From contig CANLRB010000001.1 in NCBI GenBank assembly GCA_947493455.1, positions 857,395 through 921,394 on the forward strand: a stretch of 64,000 nt of DNA. Reading direction: 5' to 3'. This DNA comes from an uncultured Pseudoalteromonas sp. Lineage in GTDB: Bacteria > Pseudomonadota > Gammaproteobacteria > Enterobacterales > Alteromonadaceae. The position numbers and the translations under genes were made by a program. Below the pieces are notes generated by a model that was not told the DNA's origin, did not search any database, and saw nothing but the letters and a program-made list of their open reading frames with translations. Shown here one piece after another: positions 54,816 through 63,614 of this stretch (its first letter is position 1; every line of letters starts with the position of its first letter).

Positions 54816-56579
54816 TTATTTGTCATCCGTTTCACCGTCACATTGATAACGCACTAATTGTTCTGGTTGATAAGGAAAAAGTGCTGGGATCGCAGACGTT
54901 AATTCGTCAAACAACGCAAAGTTGTCGAATTTTAGTCGATATATTTCATTGATATGTCGCTCATTAATCTTTAGCCCAGAATCAAGTAATGCATTGATTA
55001 ATTCGATGGTTGTTGTTGACGACATGCTCGCATCATCAGTTAACATAGCTAATAACGGGTCAACACCAGCGTCTAGGTTTACTTGCTTACCTTGAGCAAG
55101 CAATTCAATCGCGAGTTCGGGATTGTATGTGACGAGTAATGAAATAAGCGATTGATTTTTATCATTAGTACTTGGCATATTGCTTAACTTATTAAGCATT
55201 TGCAAGCCGTCAGTAACCTTCATATCAAACAAGAAATAAGCAATGTTTGGACTATTAAACTCAAAACCAGAATCGAGCAAATGTGAAAATACGTCGATAT
55301 TGAGTCTGGGTAACAAGGCATAGCTTAAAAACCATGCTTTCGCTTCTTGGTCTAATTGATTGAAATATTCAGCTGCCTCCGCGAGCGATTCATTTTCTAT
55401 CTTAGCCATGGACGAAAAGGACTCTTTTGATAAACCAAATTGACTGAGTGCTTGTTGAGCGTTTTGAACATTAGTCAGTATATTTTCAAAATATCGCCCG
55501 CATTGCTTTTCATGAGATGGGTTTATTTTAGTATTACTCGCTTTTTTGACTAAAGTATAACGAGTTTGGCTTTCACCACTGAGTTCACACACTTTTTGGT
55601 TTTCGAGCGGTAATAATTCGCTATTTTTGTCGATAAGCTCGTCATATTTATCTTCAAGCGCTTGACTATAACTAAGTTGAGACAATGATATGTTTCGTGT
55701 ATTGAGCTGATAGTCGTCGCCGACAATTTGTCGCAGCTGATTTTGAGTTTCGTCACTATTTAAAAATGCGTCATTGCGCGCACTATAAACGTCGAGCACT
55801 TCGTGATCATTAAGACTCGTCACTATGCTATGAGCAAATTCAGAATCGAGTTTATTAAGCGCAAAGAGTGTACCTGGATGATACAATACCGGCGACCCTA
55901 ATTTTGGCGCCGGCGGCAAATCAATATATTTCTCAAGTGATAACAGAGCAACCTCTTTTTGCTCTTTGCTAATTGCTTCAAAAAATACTCGAGCCCAAAT
56001 CGCTTTCGCTATATCTGGATACAACTGTACTTGCTGCTGAAAGTAATCAATCTCAGATTGGCTTTTATCAAAGCGCCAAAATTGGGGCCCTCTAGACAAG
56101 CGTGTATGCTGCTCAAAGTTAAATGAATTGCCGTTACTAACAGCTTCAGCAAACGCAACATTACTTGAATTAAACCGTGATATATCGGCGATGCGACTTA
56201 GCCAATCTCGTGCTGCAGGTATTGACAACTTATGAGCAAGTAACGCTGCGATGTCTGCTTTATCTTCCCCTTGTATATACCACGCCGTAGCATGGTCGAA
56301 AATATAACCTTGCTGCGCTTGGTTAAATTTCTCTTTATGTCTTTCGAGATTATTACACATCACCACGTCTTGTGTTGACTTGACCGTGGCTAATCGAGTT
56401 TGTTGTGGTTTGCTGTCAGCTTTTGATTTAGATAACAGAGGCTTTTTTGCTGGCAACTCAGAATTTGTACTCACCTTGCGAACTGAGGGCTCATTGCTCT
56501 GCTGAATTTGCGGCACTGGCCACAGCCAGTAAATAAGCGCCGCCAAAAAACACAAACTCAATCCAACACGAACTTTCAA
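54816..56579 (-). CDS. Membrane-anchored protein with ankyrin-like helical repeats, unknown function
   Basis: 587 residues. One N-terminal helix (about 5-22) then a Ser/Lys-rich linker (about 25-70), so the bulk lies in the periplasm. The first half includes an HDHATAWYIQGEDKADIAALLAH-like helical region. The last 200 residues have short paired helices (NIAYFLFDMKVTDGLQML, PELAIELLAQGKQVN, TIELINALLDSGLKIN) that look like degenerate ankyrin repeats. No catalytic motif. I do not recognise a family. It is monocistronic and well separated from its neighbours. Confidence 0.6.
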   Translation of the reverse strand: MKVRVGLSLCFLAALIYWLWPVPQIQQSNEPSVRKVSTNSELPAKKPLLSKSKADSKPQQTRLATVKSTQDVVMCNNLERHKEKFNQAQQGYIFDHATAWYIQGEDKADIAALLAHKLSIPAARDWLSRIADISRFNSSNVAFAEAVSNGNSFNFEQHTRLSRGPQFWRFDKSQSEIDYFQQQVQLYPDIAKAIWARVFFEAISKEQKEVALLSLEKYIDLPPAPKLGSPVLYHPGTLFALNKLDSEFAHSIVTSLNDHEVLDVYSARNDAFLNSDETQNQLRQIVGDDYQLNTRNISLSQLSYSQALEDKYDELIDKNSELLPLENQKVCELSGESQTRYTLVKKASNTKINPSHEKQCGRYFENILTNVQNAQQALSQFGLSKESFSSMAKIENESLAEAAEYFNQLDQEAKAWFLSYALLPRLNIDVFSHLLDSGFEFNSPNIAYFLFDMKVTDGLQMLNKLSNMPSTNDKNQSLISLLVTYNPELAIELLAQGKQVNLDAGVDPLLAMLTDDASMSSTTTIELINALLDSGLKINERHINEIYRLKFDNFALFDELTSAIPALFPYQPEQLVRYQCDGETDDK

Positions 56580-56687
56580 AGCGATGTCCTTATCATATTA
56601 TTGTTATAAAAAAATAGACTGTATCAGTTGCGATGAGTAATTGTAAAGAATTGACTTTATTAGATAAAAATAGTGCTGATGCTTAAA

Positions 56688-56705
56688 AAGCCCCATTTGG
56701 GGCTT
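56688..56705 (-). terminator. Terminator after the phosphatase
   Basis: AAGCCCC (56688-56694), loop ATTT, GGGGCTT (56699-56705). The minus-strand tail is TTTAAG. It lies about 12 bp beyond the stop of the phosphatase gene. Confidence 0.8.
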
Positions 56706-56716
56706 AAATTACTTGT

Positions 56717-58681
56717 TTATTGATATGAATAAGTCACACTCACGCCAGAGAATGTGGCATACGCTTTAAAGCCAATATGCCAGTTGCCCGCGACGGGCGA
56801 ACTAAACGTACAGGTCTCTGAGTTACCATTTTTATAAGGACGGCAATCGTAACTTGACGACGATGGTGCAGAACCTTGGCGCACATACAAATCAGCATCG
56901 CCGCTACCGCCAGAAATGGTTACGGTTAAATTTGACACGCCACTTGGCAACACAAAATCATGGTGCGACCAATTACCCTGTGACGCAGATAAATTACTAA
57001 TCGTATCGCCGCCAGCATTACCGCCGCCACCCGATGTAGAATAACTTCCGGTTAAGCTTAAACCTGAGAAAGTCGAATACGCAGTGATCATGACATGATA
57101 AGTACCAGTTTGCGCTGATGAAATCGGGCATGATTCACTATTTCCGTTTTTGTACGGGCGACAATCATAACTGCTCGAAGTCGGTTTACTGCCATACTTA
57201 ACATATAAGTCGGCATCGCCACTGCCACCTGCAATGTCGAAGTTTAAATTAGTCGCACCACTTGGCACGTCAAAGGTAAAATAAAGCGATTGCCCTTTAC
57301 TTGCGCTCAACCCCGTTTTAGCAACGCCATTTTCAAGCGCATCTGTTGGTGGCTCTATTACTGTGCCAGCATCAATTTTAGTTAACCCATTACTCGCTTT
57401 GATTAGGTTAAGCACATCGCCTACACCAGATGCGACCCACCAGTTAACATTACTTGGCAGTGCCGTTGCATCAGCGGCGCGCTCTGCACGTGTTAACGTA
57501 TTAGCCGACGAATTAAATTGCGCAGTGCGTACATCAAGCTTATCGCTTGTGACAGTCAACACTTTAAACTGTTGAATACTAGCCAAATCAATGGTCCATG
57601 ATTTCGGATCATTGGCAGAACGCGCTGGCGCCCCCCAACTGCCCTCACCCACAAACACAGTGCCGCCATTTGTGGTGTCGGTAAACCCTGAGCCACTTGG
57701 TTGCAATGCCTCTGTAATCTTATTGATATGAGTATCCGACTCCACCACTAAGTTCATCTTGTTGTTATAAAAGGCATCAGCCCACCAGTCGTGTAAAATT
57801 GTGTTATTCGACTTACCCGAGTAATGCGGAAACATCGGCTTATGATACTGCGCAATACGCCAACTCACACTCGCCCCTTGGCTTTGTAAGTCGCTATTTA
57901 GCCACGAATTCATGCTCGATGCATAACTCGACCAACCCGAGTTTTTAAACTGGCTATTTAACGTATATACACGCAGTAATGGCGACACATTAAAAGCACC
58001 ATAGGTGTCTTTTGCATTACATGCGCCATTTTGGTCATAATCGACACCAAACACTTCACATAAGGTGCTGTAGTTATTGTCTTCATGATTGCCATGCGTT
58101 GCAACAAACGGATAGATGCGTTTATAGGCAAAACCATCGATCGTGTCGCTTGAGAATGTCAATTGCCAATCCGACAAGTAACTTTGCATTTCAGATGCCG
58201 TATTGGCATTGGTATAGTCACCACCGTGCATTATAAATAGCGGGCGAATTTTAGCGACTAACCGGTTTCCATTTTGACGGTTTGTCCACCCTGTACGGGT
58301 ATCACCACCGGCAATAGCAACAAACGGCGAGTTATCACTTGGCGCCGTTTTAAACCAAAGTCTGTCGCCACATCCTGAGCTATCACACACGCGATAATAA
58401 ACTGCTGAATCCGCACTCAATCCGGTAAGTTTTACAAACTGACTACTGAGATTGCCGTCAAATGTATAAGATTTATCGACCGCTTTTGTTTGCCATAGTG
58501 ATTCGTCGGTTGAAAAACCATATTTAACCACATGATTACTCCCCCCATTAGGCGTAAAGCCAATGGTTGCTTGGCTTTGCGGCGACGCATCCCACACTAA
58601 GCGGTGATATTTACTGCCTGCACTTGCATGACTTGCGACCAACGCAGCGCCCACAAGCATCCCTTGAATAAGTACTTTCAT
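56717..58681 (-). CDS. Secreted purple-acid-type metallophosphoesterase with two PPC domains
   Basis: 654 residues from the ATG at 58681, preceded by AAAGGAAATAAG; the longer in-frame start at 58723 lacks an RBS. Signal peptide (about 1-21, SHASA). An N-terminal Fn3-like purple acid phosphatase domain is followed by metallophosphoesterase motifs GGDTRTGW, MHGGDYTNA, THGNHEDN and VVESDTHIN. Two C-terminal PPC domains (about 465-555 and 570-654) follow, each with the block GSGDADLYVK/R and SYDCRPYKNGNSE. PPC domains are commonly removed after secretion. Probable role: extracellular phosphate scavenging. It is 73 bp downstream of the DUF1566 gene. Confidence 0.9.
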   Translation of the reverse strand: MKVLIQGMLVGAALVASHASAGSKYHRLVWDASPQSQATIGFTPNGGSNHVVKYGFSTDESLWQTKAVDKSYTFDGNLSSQFVKLTGLSADSAVYYRVCDSSGCGDRLWFKTAPSDNSPFVAIAGGDTRTGWTNRQNGNRLVAKIRPLFIMHGGDYTNANTASEMQSYLSDWQLTFSSDTIDGFAYKRIYPFVATHGNHEDNNYSTLCEVFGVDYDQNGACNAKDTYGAFNVSPLLRVYTLNSQFKNSGWSSYASSMNSWLNSDLQSQGASVSWRIAQYHKPMFPHYSGKSNNTILHDWWADAFYNNKMNLVVESDTHINKITEALQPSGSGFTDTTNGGTVFVGEGSWGAPARSANDPKSWTIDLASIQQFKVLTVTSDKLDVRTAQFNSSANTLTRAERAADATALPSNVNWWVASGVGDVLNLIKASNGLTKIDAGTVIEPPTDALENGVAKTGLSASKGQSLYFTFDVPSGATNLNFDIAGGSGDADLYVKYGSKPTSSSYDCRPYKNGNSESCPISSAQTGTYHVMITAYSTFSGLSLTGSYSTSGGGGNAGGDTISNLSASQGNWSHHDFVLPSGVSNLTVTISGGSGDADLYVRQGSAPSSSSYDCRPYKNGNSETCTFSSPVAGNWHIGFKAYATFSGVSVTYSYQ

Positions 58682-58753
58682 CTTATTTCCTTTTGGTAAT
58701 TTTAGTACTTCTGAGTTAAGCAATGCCTAAAGACATTGCCATGAAAGTGACGT

Positions 58754-59392
58754 TCATGGCGACAGCGCACTCGGGCGCTGATCCGACACCAACATCACGA
58801 AAGCGGCATTTCGATAAGGTAAAGAGTGTGTTTGGCCAGAAAAAAAGTTAATAGCGGTGGCCCCTTGCTTTAAATGGGCAAAGTGGCCTGAGAGTTGTTG
58901 CTTGTTTTGCGCGGTCCAGTAATCACCGTGCTTAATAAAGCGAAAATAATCTACCGCGAGCTGCGCCTGCTGCGGGCGGTCTTGTTTTACGAGCAATGAT
59001 TGGACTTCGTAAACCGTTGGTAAACGCCACCCTGAAACCTGACATAAACGCTGTTGATTTGCTCTAACAATAAGATCAAGGGTATCGCAGCGCGATGATT
59101 CAAAATAGCAATCGCCTTGATTTTCAGCCCCTAGCGTTCCATCGAACCATGAGTAGGTCCAATAGCCATCATATACACTCTCGTCATCGCGTTTGAGCTC
59201 CCACAGTAGCCCTGTCGACGTATCATAATTGCATGCCCATGGACCTTGCCACGGATGCACCGTTCGTCCTGTTTGGTCGACCTTAATAAAGCGCTCAGGT
59301 TGGGTTAATTTAGGAGCGCGATTGCTATACCAAGAGCACACAGCAACAGCAATAAAACACACAGCCACACATAACATTCGTTTTATTTTCAT
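58754..59392 (-). CDS. DUF1566 (Lcl C-terminal-like) protein
   Basis: 212 residues with an N-terminal hydrophobic segment (about 5-20). The DUF1566 pattern is clear: DQTGRTVHPWQGPWACNYDTSTGLLWEL, then GWRLPTVYEVQSLL and YWTAQNKQ. Such domains often form substrate- or surface-binding modules and have a C-type-lectin/SUMF-related fold. Its start overlaps the stop of the upstream cytochrome gene by 4 nt, so the two are co-translated. Function unknown. Confidence 0.82.
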   Translation of the reverse strand: MKIKRMLCVAVCFIAVAVCSWYSNRAPKLTQPERFIKVDQTGRTVHPWQGPWACNYDTSTGLLWELKRDDESVYDGYWTYSWFDGTLGAENQGDCYFESSRCDTLDLIVRANQQRLCQVSGWRLPTVYEVQSLLVKQDRPQQAQLAVDYFRFIKHGDYWTAQNKQQLSGHFAHLKQGATAINFFSGQTHSLPYRNAAFVMLVSDQRPSALSP

Positions 59393-60912
59393 AACAATGC
59401 TCCTTGATATACGAGCTGCAACGGACGATGATGCCGTGTATGCGCAATTTGCGCATGATCAAATGCAGCCACCCACAAGCACACACCCGTTGTTAAGGCG
59501 ACATCATAATTTGAATGTGTATTATTTTTACGTGCAATTTCGAGCGTCCAGTAGCCATCTTGCCAATGCCCTTTGGCCGTTACATCCCCCCTATCCCCTT
59601 CAAAGCGATTAGAGCGATAAAGTACTGATGGCAGCATGGCACCGTTTTTATAATCATCATTTTCAGTAGCGTACGGCGACGAACCAAACCAAGGCATCAC
59701 ATCTTGATGAGATGTAAAATCATGCGGCAAACGTTTAGGCGTAACCCCCTTGGGGCTATACCATTTCCAATTCATGACATAAGAGCCACTTTCTTTACCA
59801 TCTGCCAAATAACCAGCTGTATAGCGACGCGACCCAAGTTGTAATGAGGCCGGTTTTGCAAAATGATTGTCGTCGGCTTGCACCATGTCGTTGGTACGCA
59901 GCGCTTTCCAATGCCATAAGTCGCGAGTTTTGCCATCGAGTGCTGCATGGTATCCTTTGCCATGCCAATTTTTGGGTTTGTGTTTAAGCGGTTGTTGCCC
60001 TAAATGCACCGTGTTATCGCCCCCAGCAGCACAGGTATTTGACAACATTACGGCAAATTTATCTTCATAATACGTTTTCTCATCAAACACATGAAAACCG
60101 TCTTGTTTTACTTGCCACTTTCCTTGTTGTTTTACTAACGGCAAGTGAGTGAGGCTTTTTGTGCTATCGGCCCAGCGGAACAAAAAATAAGTTTCCCACG
60201 GGTTGTTAACCGCTTTAACAAAAACATCGGTCGCACCAAATGTAAAATTTGCACCGCCGTGGGTACGAATAAGCGCCTCATCAGCGTGTTGCCAAAACGC
60301 CTCATTGGCGACACCGTCAATTTGGATCAGACTGTCGGGCGAGATTTGATGAACAGTATACACATGTGCTTGATATTGATTCATGATTTGAAACAAGCCA
60401 GCAGTACCGACACTTAACACCGCCAACACACTTAGTTTTAAGACGATAAAACGCGGTTGAAAAACACGCTTGATAAGCTGGCGCCCTAGCTGAATAAAAT
60501 AAACTAAGCTATGCAACACCAGATAGACGATGACACACAGTGCGCTCACATAGTGAAAAATGGTCAACCAAGTCGAGAAAGCACCCAGCCAAAGTAAAAT
60601 TCCGGTTGTAATCGCAACACAAAATGCGGCGTAGCCAAATACATTAACCCATTGATGGTAGTAACTTTTATTAAAATGATGTTGATATTTAAAGCGATAA
60701 CCGAGATACGCTGCAATGCACACGGTCAGGCTTAACCCTGAAATATAATGAATTTCATGTAATTGCCCAGATGGCAAAATGCTCGTGAGCCATGTCCAAT
60801 GCGAGTAACTCACCAAACTCATACGCAGCCCAGTTGCGATAGATATAAAAACGGCGACCATCACGATAAAGTGCAGGCTGATAAAAAATTTTGTATTTGC
60901 TCTTTTATTCAT
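59389..60912 (-). CDS. Fusion of cytochrome b561-type membrane domain and ethylbenzene-dehydrogenase-type haem-binding domain
   Basis: 507 residues. The N-terminal half (about 1-190) has about five helices (FFISLHFIVMVAVFISIATGL, HYISGLSLTVCIAAYLGY, VFGYAAFCVAITTGILLWLG, FHYVSALCVIVYLVLHSLVY, LSVLAVLSVGTAGLF), with His residues able to hold two b haems. The C-terminal half (about 195-505) is an EBDH haem-b-like domain (PF09459 type): QIDGVANEAFWQHADEALI, DKFAVMLSN, GYWTLEIARKNN. There is no CxxCH motif, so no c haem. A membrane redox protein is likely; electron donor and acceptor are unknown. First gene of the operon with 58754 and 56717. Confidence 0.82.
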   Translation of the reverse strand: MNKRANTKFFISLHFIVMVAVFISIATGLRMSLVSYSHWTWLTSILPSGQLHEIHYISGLSLTVCIAAYLGYRFKYQHHFNKSYYHQWVNVFGYAAFCVAITTGILLWLGAFSTWLTIFHYVSALCVIVYLVLHSLVYFIQLGRQLIKRVFQPRFIVLKLSVLAVLSVGTAGLFQIMNQYQAHVYTVHQISPDSLIQIDGVANEAFWQHADEALIRTHGGANFTFGATDVFVKAVNNPWETYFLFRWADSTKSLTHLPLVKQQGKWQVKQDGFHVFDEKTYYEDKFAVMLSNTCAAGGDNTVHLGQQPLKHKPKNWHGKGYHAALDGKTRDLWHWKALRTNDMVQADDNHFAKPASLQLGSRRYTAGYLADGKESGSYVMNWKWYSPKGVTPKRLPHDFTSHQDVMPWFGSSPYATENDDYKNGAMLPSVLYRSNRFEGDRGDVTAKGHWQDGYWTLEIARKNNTHSNYDVALTTGVCLWVAAFDHAQIAHTRHHRPLQLVYQGALL

Positions 60913-61253
60913 TGTGTTGTTCTAGTTGTTGTAAAAATATATTTACTGAAATCAGTTTGATGGCGCGATAACTTAATCGATTCGCCTTACAAAGCTGTTA
61001 CAGTTTTAGGAACTTTTTTTAAACGCTAATCACATTTAATTAACAAAACAACAACCAACTGATAACAACCCTGAAATAGGTAAAAAAAAGAGATTCAAAT
61101 GATTTGAAATAGAGATTAAATATGGAGTATTTATTCAACAAATAAACTTACGTTTATAAAATAAGCAAACTTAAGTTTAAAATATTAAGTGTTGAAATAA
61201 ATTATGCAAAACAAAGAGTATAAGCACGTTCAGCGAACGTGCTTGTAACAGTA
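60913..61253. other. 341-bp AT-rich intergenic region upstream of the cytochrome-phosphatase operon
   Basis: No ORF that I can support. It contains the terminator of the SUMF1 gene (61222-61244) and presumably the promoter of the leftward operon, although no -10/-35 pair stands out. Confidence 0.5.
61222..61244 (-). terminator. Hairpin after the third SUMF1 gene
   Basis: Perfect 10-bp stem AAGCACGTTC (61222-61231) with GAACGTGCTT (61235-61244) and a 3-nt loop, about 10 bp beyond the SUMF1 stop. The following T content is weak. Confidence 0.7.
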
Positions 61254-62285
61254 TTAATTAGAACGGCTGCTCATAGTCAACTGGGTCGACTTTTTGTGTT
61301 GCTGAGCTTGTTTTAATTGTATTAAGAATTTTTTGGTTGACGCAGGTTCAACATATTGTTGCGTCTTATCATAATCCATTGCAATACGAAATCCCTCTCC
61401 GGTGCTGCTGCCCTCACCATTGCCATCACCGAAGTGCGCACGATATGCCGACCGAACTTTACTTGGGCTCGCTAGCAATCCATATGCACCACCACGACTA
61501 ATTAACATTTTATGTTTATCGCGAAATAATGCGCAATTACTCACCCAAGCTTCGCCGGTTGTAGGTGCATTTAGGTAGTTTGTATGTTCGCAATCGGCAA
61601 CTAATTCGGCCACATTACCTATGGTATCGTACAAACCAAATTGATTAGGCAAGTACATTCCTACAATATTGGTGTATTCAGCATTATCATCACACTGTGC
61701 GTAGCGAAAATTGCCCTTTAGTTGAAAGTCGCGTTCAAGGGCTTGTTTTCCTTTTTCATCAAACACATTGCCGTAGCGGCACAATGCATTTTTATCATCA
61801 CCAAAAAAGTAGTCTGCTTTGCTATTTGCACGCGCAGCATATTCCCATTCGGCTTCTGACAACAAGCGGTATGGTTTACCCGTTTTTTGTTTTAACCAAT
61901 TAACGTACGCCTTAGCTTGATCGCCCGTTATGCACATTACAGGATGAAATTCACTCGGCGCATTAAATTCGCTATGCCAATCGCCTTTTTGTGGTTTAAT
62001 GTACTCTTCGCTATGCCAAGTCCAGCATAAATCACCGCCTTCAGCATCACGCTTAAAACCTGTATCATTTATAAATTGGGCAAACTCTTTTACGGTTACT
62101 TCATATTTACTGGCATAAAACGGCTTTATCGTGACGCGATGAACAGGGCGTTCATTCTCTTGCCCGTTTTCACTGCCCATCATAAACTCACCACCTGGAA
62201 TTTTAATGAGTGATGGTTCAATTAAATTTGCAGATGCAGTGCAACTTGCAAGTAAGGTGATAACCGCCAGACTTTTTTTTAACAT
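61254..62285 (-). CDS. Secreted SUMF1/FGE-fold protein (third copy, short form)
   Basis: 343 residues from the ATG at 62285, supported by GGAG upstream; the in-frame start at 62387 would add 34 residues and bury the signal peptide. Signal peptide (about 1-19, ASA cleavage). The SUMF1 domain covers most of the protein: IKIPGGEFMMGSENGQENERPVHRV, YRLLSEAEWEYAARA, PNQFGLYDTIGNVAELV, SRGGAYG and GEGFRIAMDYD. Unlike the copies at 1495 and 5583 it has no Fn3 or C-terminal domain. The FGE cysteine pair is absent. No regulator gene is adjacent. Confidence 0.86.
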   Translation of the reverse strand: MLKKSLAVITLLASCTASANLIEPSLIKIPGGEFMMGSENGQENERPVHRVTIKPFYASKYEVTVKEFAQFINDTGFKRDAEGGDLCWTWHSEEYIKPQKGDWHSEFNAPSEFHPVMCITGDQAKAYVNWLKQKTGKPYRLLSEAEWEYAARANSKADYFFGDDKNALCRYGNVFDEKGKQALERDFQLKGNFRYAQCDDNAEYTNIVGMYLPNQFGLYDTIGNVAELVADCEHTNYLNAPTTGEAWVSNCALFRDKHKMLISRGGAYGLLASPSKVRSAYRAHFGDGNGEGSSTGEGFRIAMDYDKTQQYVEPASTKKFLIQLKQAQQHKKSTQLTMSSRSN

Positions 62286-62767
62286 TATTGGTTTTCTCCG
62301 TGTCTTTTTATAATAAACCGACACCCATAGAGCAAAAACCTGACCAATATATAACACATTGATTTTAAAGTATTTAGCTAACTCCAACTTGGTTAAAAAA
62401 ACCGAATTTTAAGTTATTTAACAACGCAGTGGTAAAATTAATCACATAGCTGATGGAGCATTACTTATATTCGAACACCTAAACCGACTGCCAAATTAGC
62501 GCACCACTTTAGCAACACATGCCAACTTGCCATCATTGCGACATCAACGCATAGTGTTACTGCTCTTTTGCTAATTCACCTCATTATTTAAAAAAGTAAA
62601 TTTGACTTTGTACTCCTTTTTTAAACACACCCTTTTAAAATGAAAGTGATGGAGCCGCACTCGGTGCCATCACCAAGAGTATTAATCTGTCAAATCAACC
62701 TATGCCGTCACATTTATTCTAACTAGCTGCTTATGTAACAGCGCACGTTGCCCTATTGCCGACGCTA
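62286..62767. other. 482-bp region without a recognisable gene upstream of the third SUMF1 gene
   Basis: AT-rich, with stops in all frames. A weak hairpin, GATGG (62648-62652) with CCATC (62667-62671), is the only structure I see. It probably contains the SUMF1 promoter plus decayed sequence connected with the relic at 62768-62968. Confidence 0.4.
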
Positions 62768-62968
62768 CTATAATTTTAAACTTAATTGTGCAAGTCGGTT
62801 TTGAAAATACTCAATGTTTGTTAATTTTTGCTGGGTAGCTAAGTCGATAGCTTTTTGCTGATTTGCGACTGCCTTTTTATATTCGCCGAGACTGTCATAG
62901 CCTTCTGCTAAGCTGTCATATAAGTTGGCAATATCTGGGTAAAGTACTACAAAAAAGTTTAAGTAACC
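62768..62968 (-). pseudogene. Relic of a TPR-containing protein (C-terminal 66 codons)
   Basis: A stop-bounded frame without a start codon: TGA at 62971-62969, TAG at 62770-62768. It translates to a clear TPR end: YPDIANLYDSLAEGYDSLG, then EYKKAVANQQKAIDLATQ. This matches the C-terminal TPR pair common in esterase or hydrolase proteins of marine gammaproteobacteria. The upstream part is lost; the adjacent gene reading the other side is a small membrane protein. Confidence 0.75.
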
Positions 62969-63004
62969 TCAACATCAAGAAATTTTTAATAGGCAATAAT
63001 ATTA

Positions 63005-63029
63005 CAAAGCCCCGGCTAGCGAGGCTTTG
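63005..63029 (-). terminator. Hairpin after the small membrane protein gene
   Basis: CAAAGCC (63005-63011) and GGCTTTG (63023-63029) flank an 11-nt loop, about 20 bp past the stop at 63050. Confidence 0.55.
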
Positions 63030-63049
63030 GATTCAAATTTGACTAGTAG

Positions 63050-63364
63050 TTAATTCCGATATTTATTAATAATCTTAGGTAAAATTATAAACCACTGAAT
63101 ATATCCACCGATAAAGCAACAGATACTAATAACAAACACTTCTAAACTAAAGCTACTTTGATAATCTATAATTGGTAAAGCTGTAACTAGATACAACAAA
63201 AACGGACCTAATGGAAAACTTAAAAGTCCCAGCAAAACTAGTATGAACACACCTAACTCGCGAGTTTGGCTGACATCTTGAACAGATTCTAAAACAGAAA
63301 GAATGACTAAAGTAAAACAGGTTATCCATACTAGTTTCAATATCTGTATTTTTTTTAGATTCAT
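63050..63364 (-). CDS. Small membrane protein, unknown function
   Basis: 104 residues with about three hydrophobic helices (IQILKLVWITCFTLVILSVL, FILVLLGLLSFPLGPFLLYL, VFVISICCFIGGYIQWFIIL). AGGTGA lies upstream of the ATG. No family recognised. The very AT-rich coding and the flanking relics suggest a recently acquired or decaying island. Confidence 0.6.
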   Translation of the reverse strand: MNLKKIQILKLVWITCFTLVILSVLESVQDVSQTRELGVFILVLLGLLSFPLGPFLLYLVTALPIIDYQSSFSLEVFVISICCFIGGYIQWFIILPKIINKYRN

Positions 63365-63396
63365 ACTATTTCACCTGACATAACCTTAAAGGATTT

Positions 63397-63493
63397 ATCG
63401 ATGACACCCAACTTTAAATTACTTTATTTGATTATCATCTGTTCAAATATGGATTACCGATATCAATGACACCCAGCTTTAAATTGCTTTATT
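63397..63493. repeat. Two 32-bp direct repeats, 65 bp apart
   Basis: Copies at 63397-63428 and 63462-63493 agree at 29 of 32 positions; both contain ATGACACCCA followed by CTTTAAATT and CTTTATT. They lie between the small membrane gene and the IS3 remnant. No gene is seen in 63365-63614. Confidence 0.75.
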
Positions 63494-63614
63494 CAATCTG
63501 AAAAAACCAACTCAAACACCTAATTATTCTCGATTATCTAAAAATTAGAATTCAAAAGGTCATTTATCTAACTTAAACATATGATACGCCACCAATAAAC
63601 TAGACACTTCCTAG

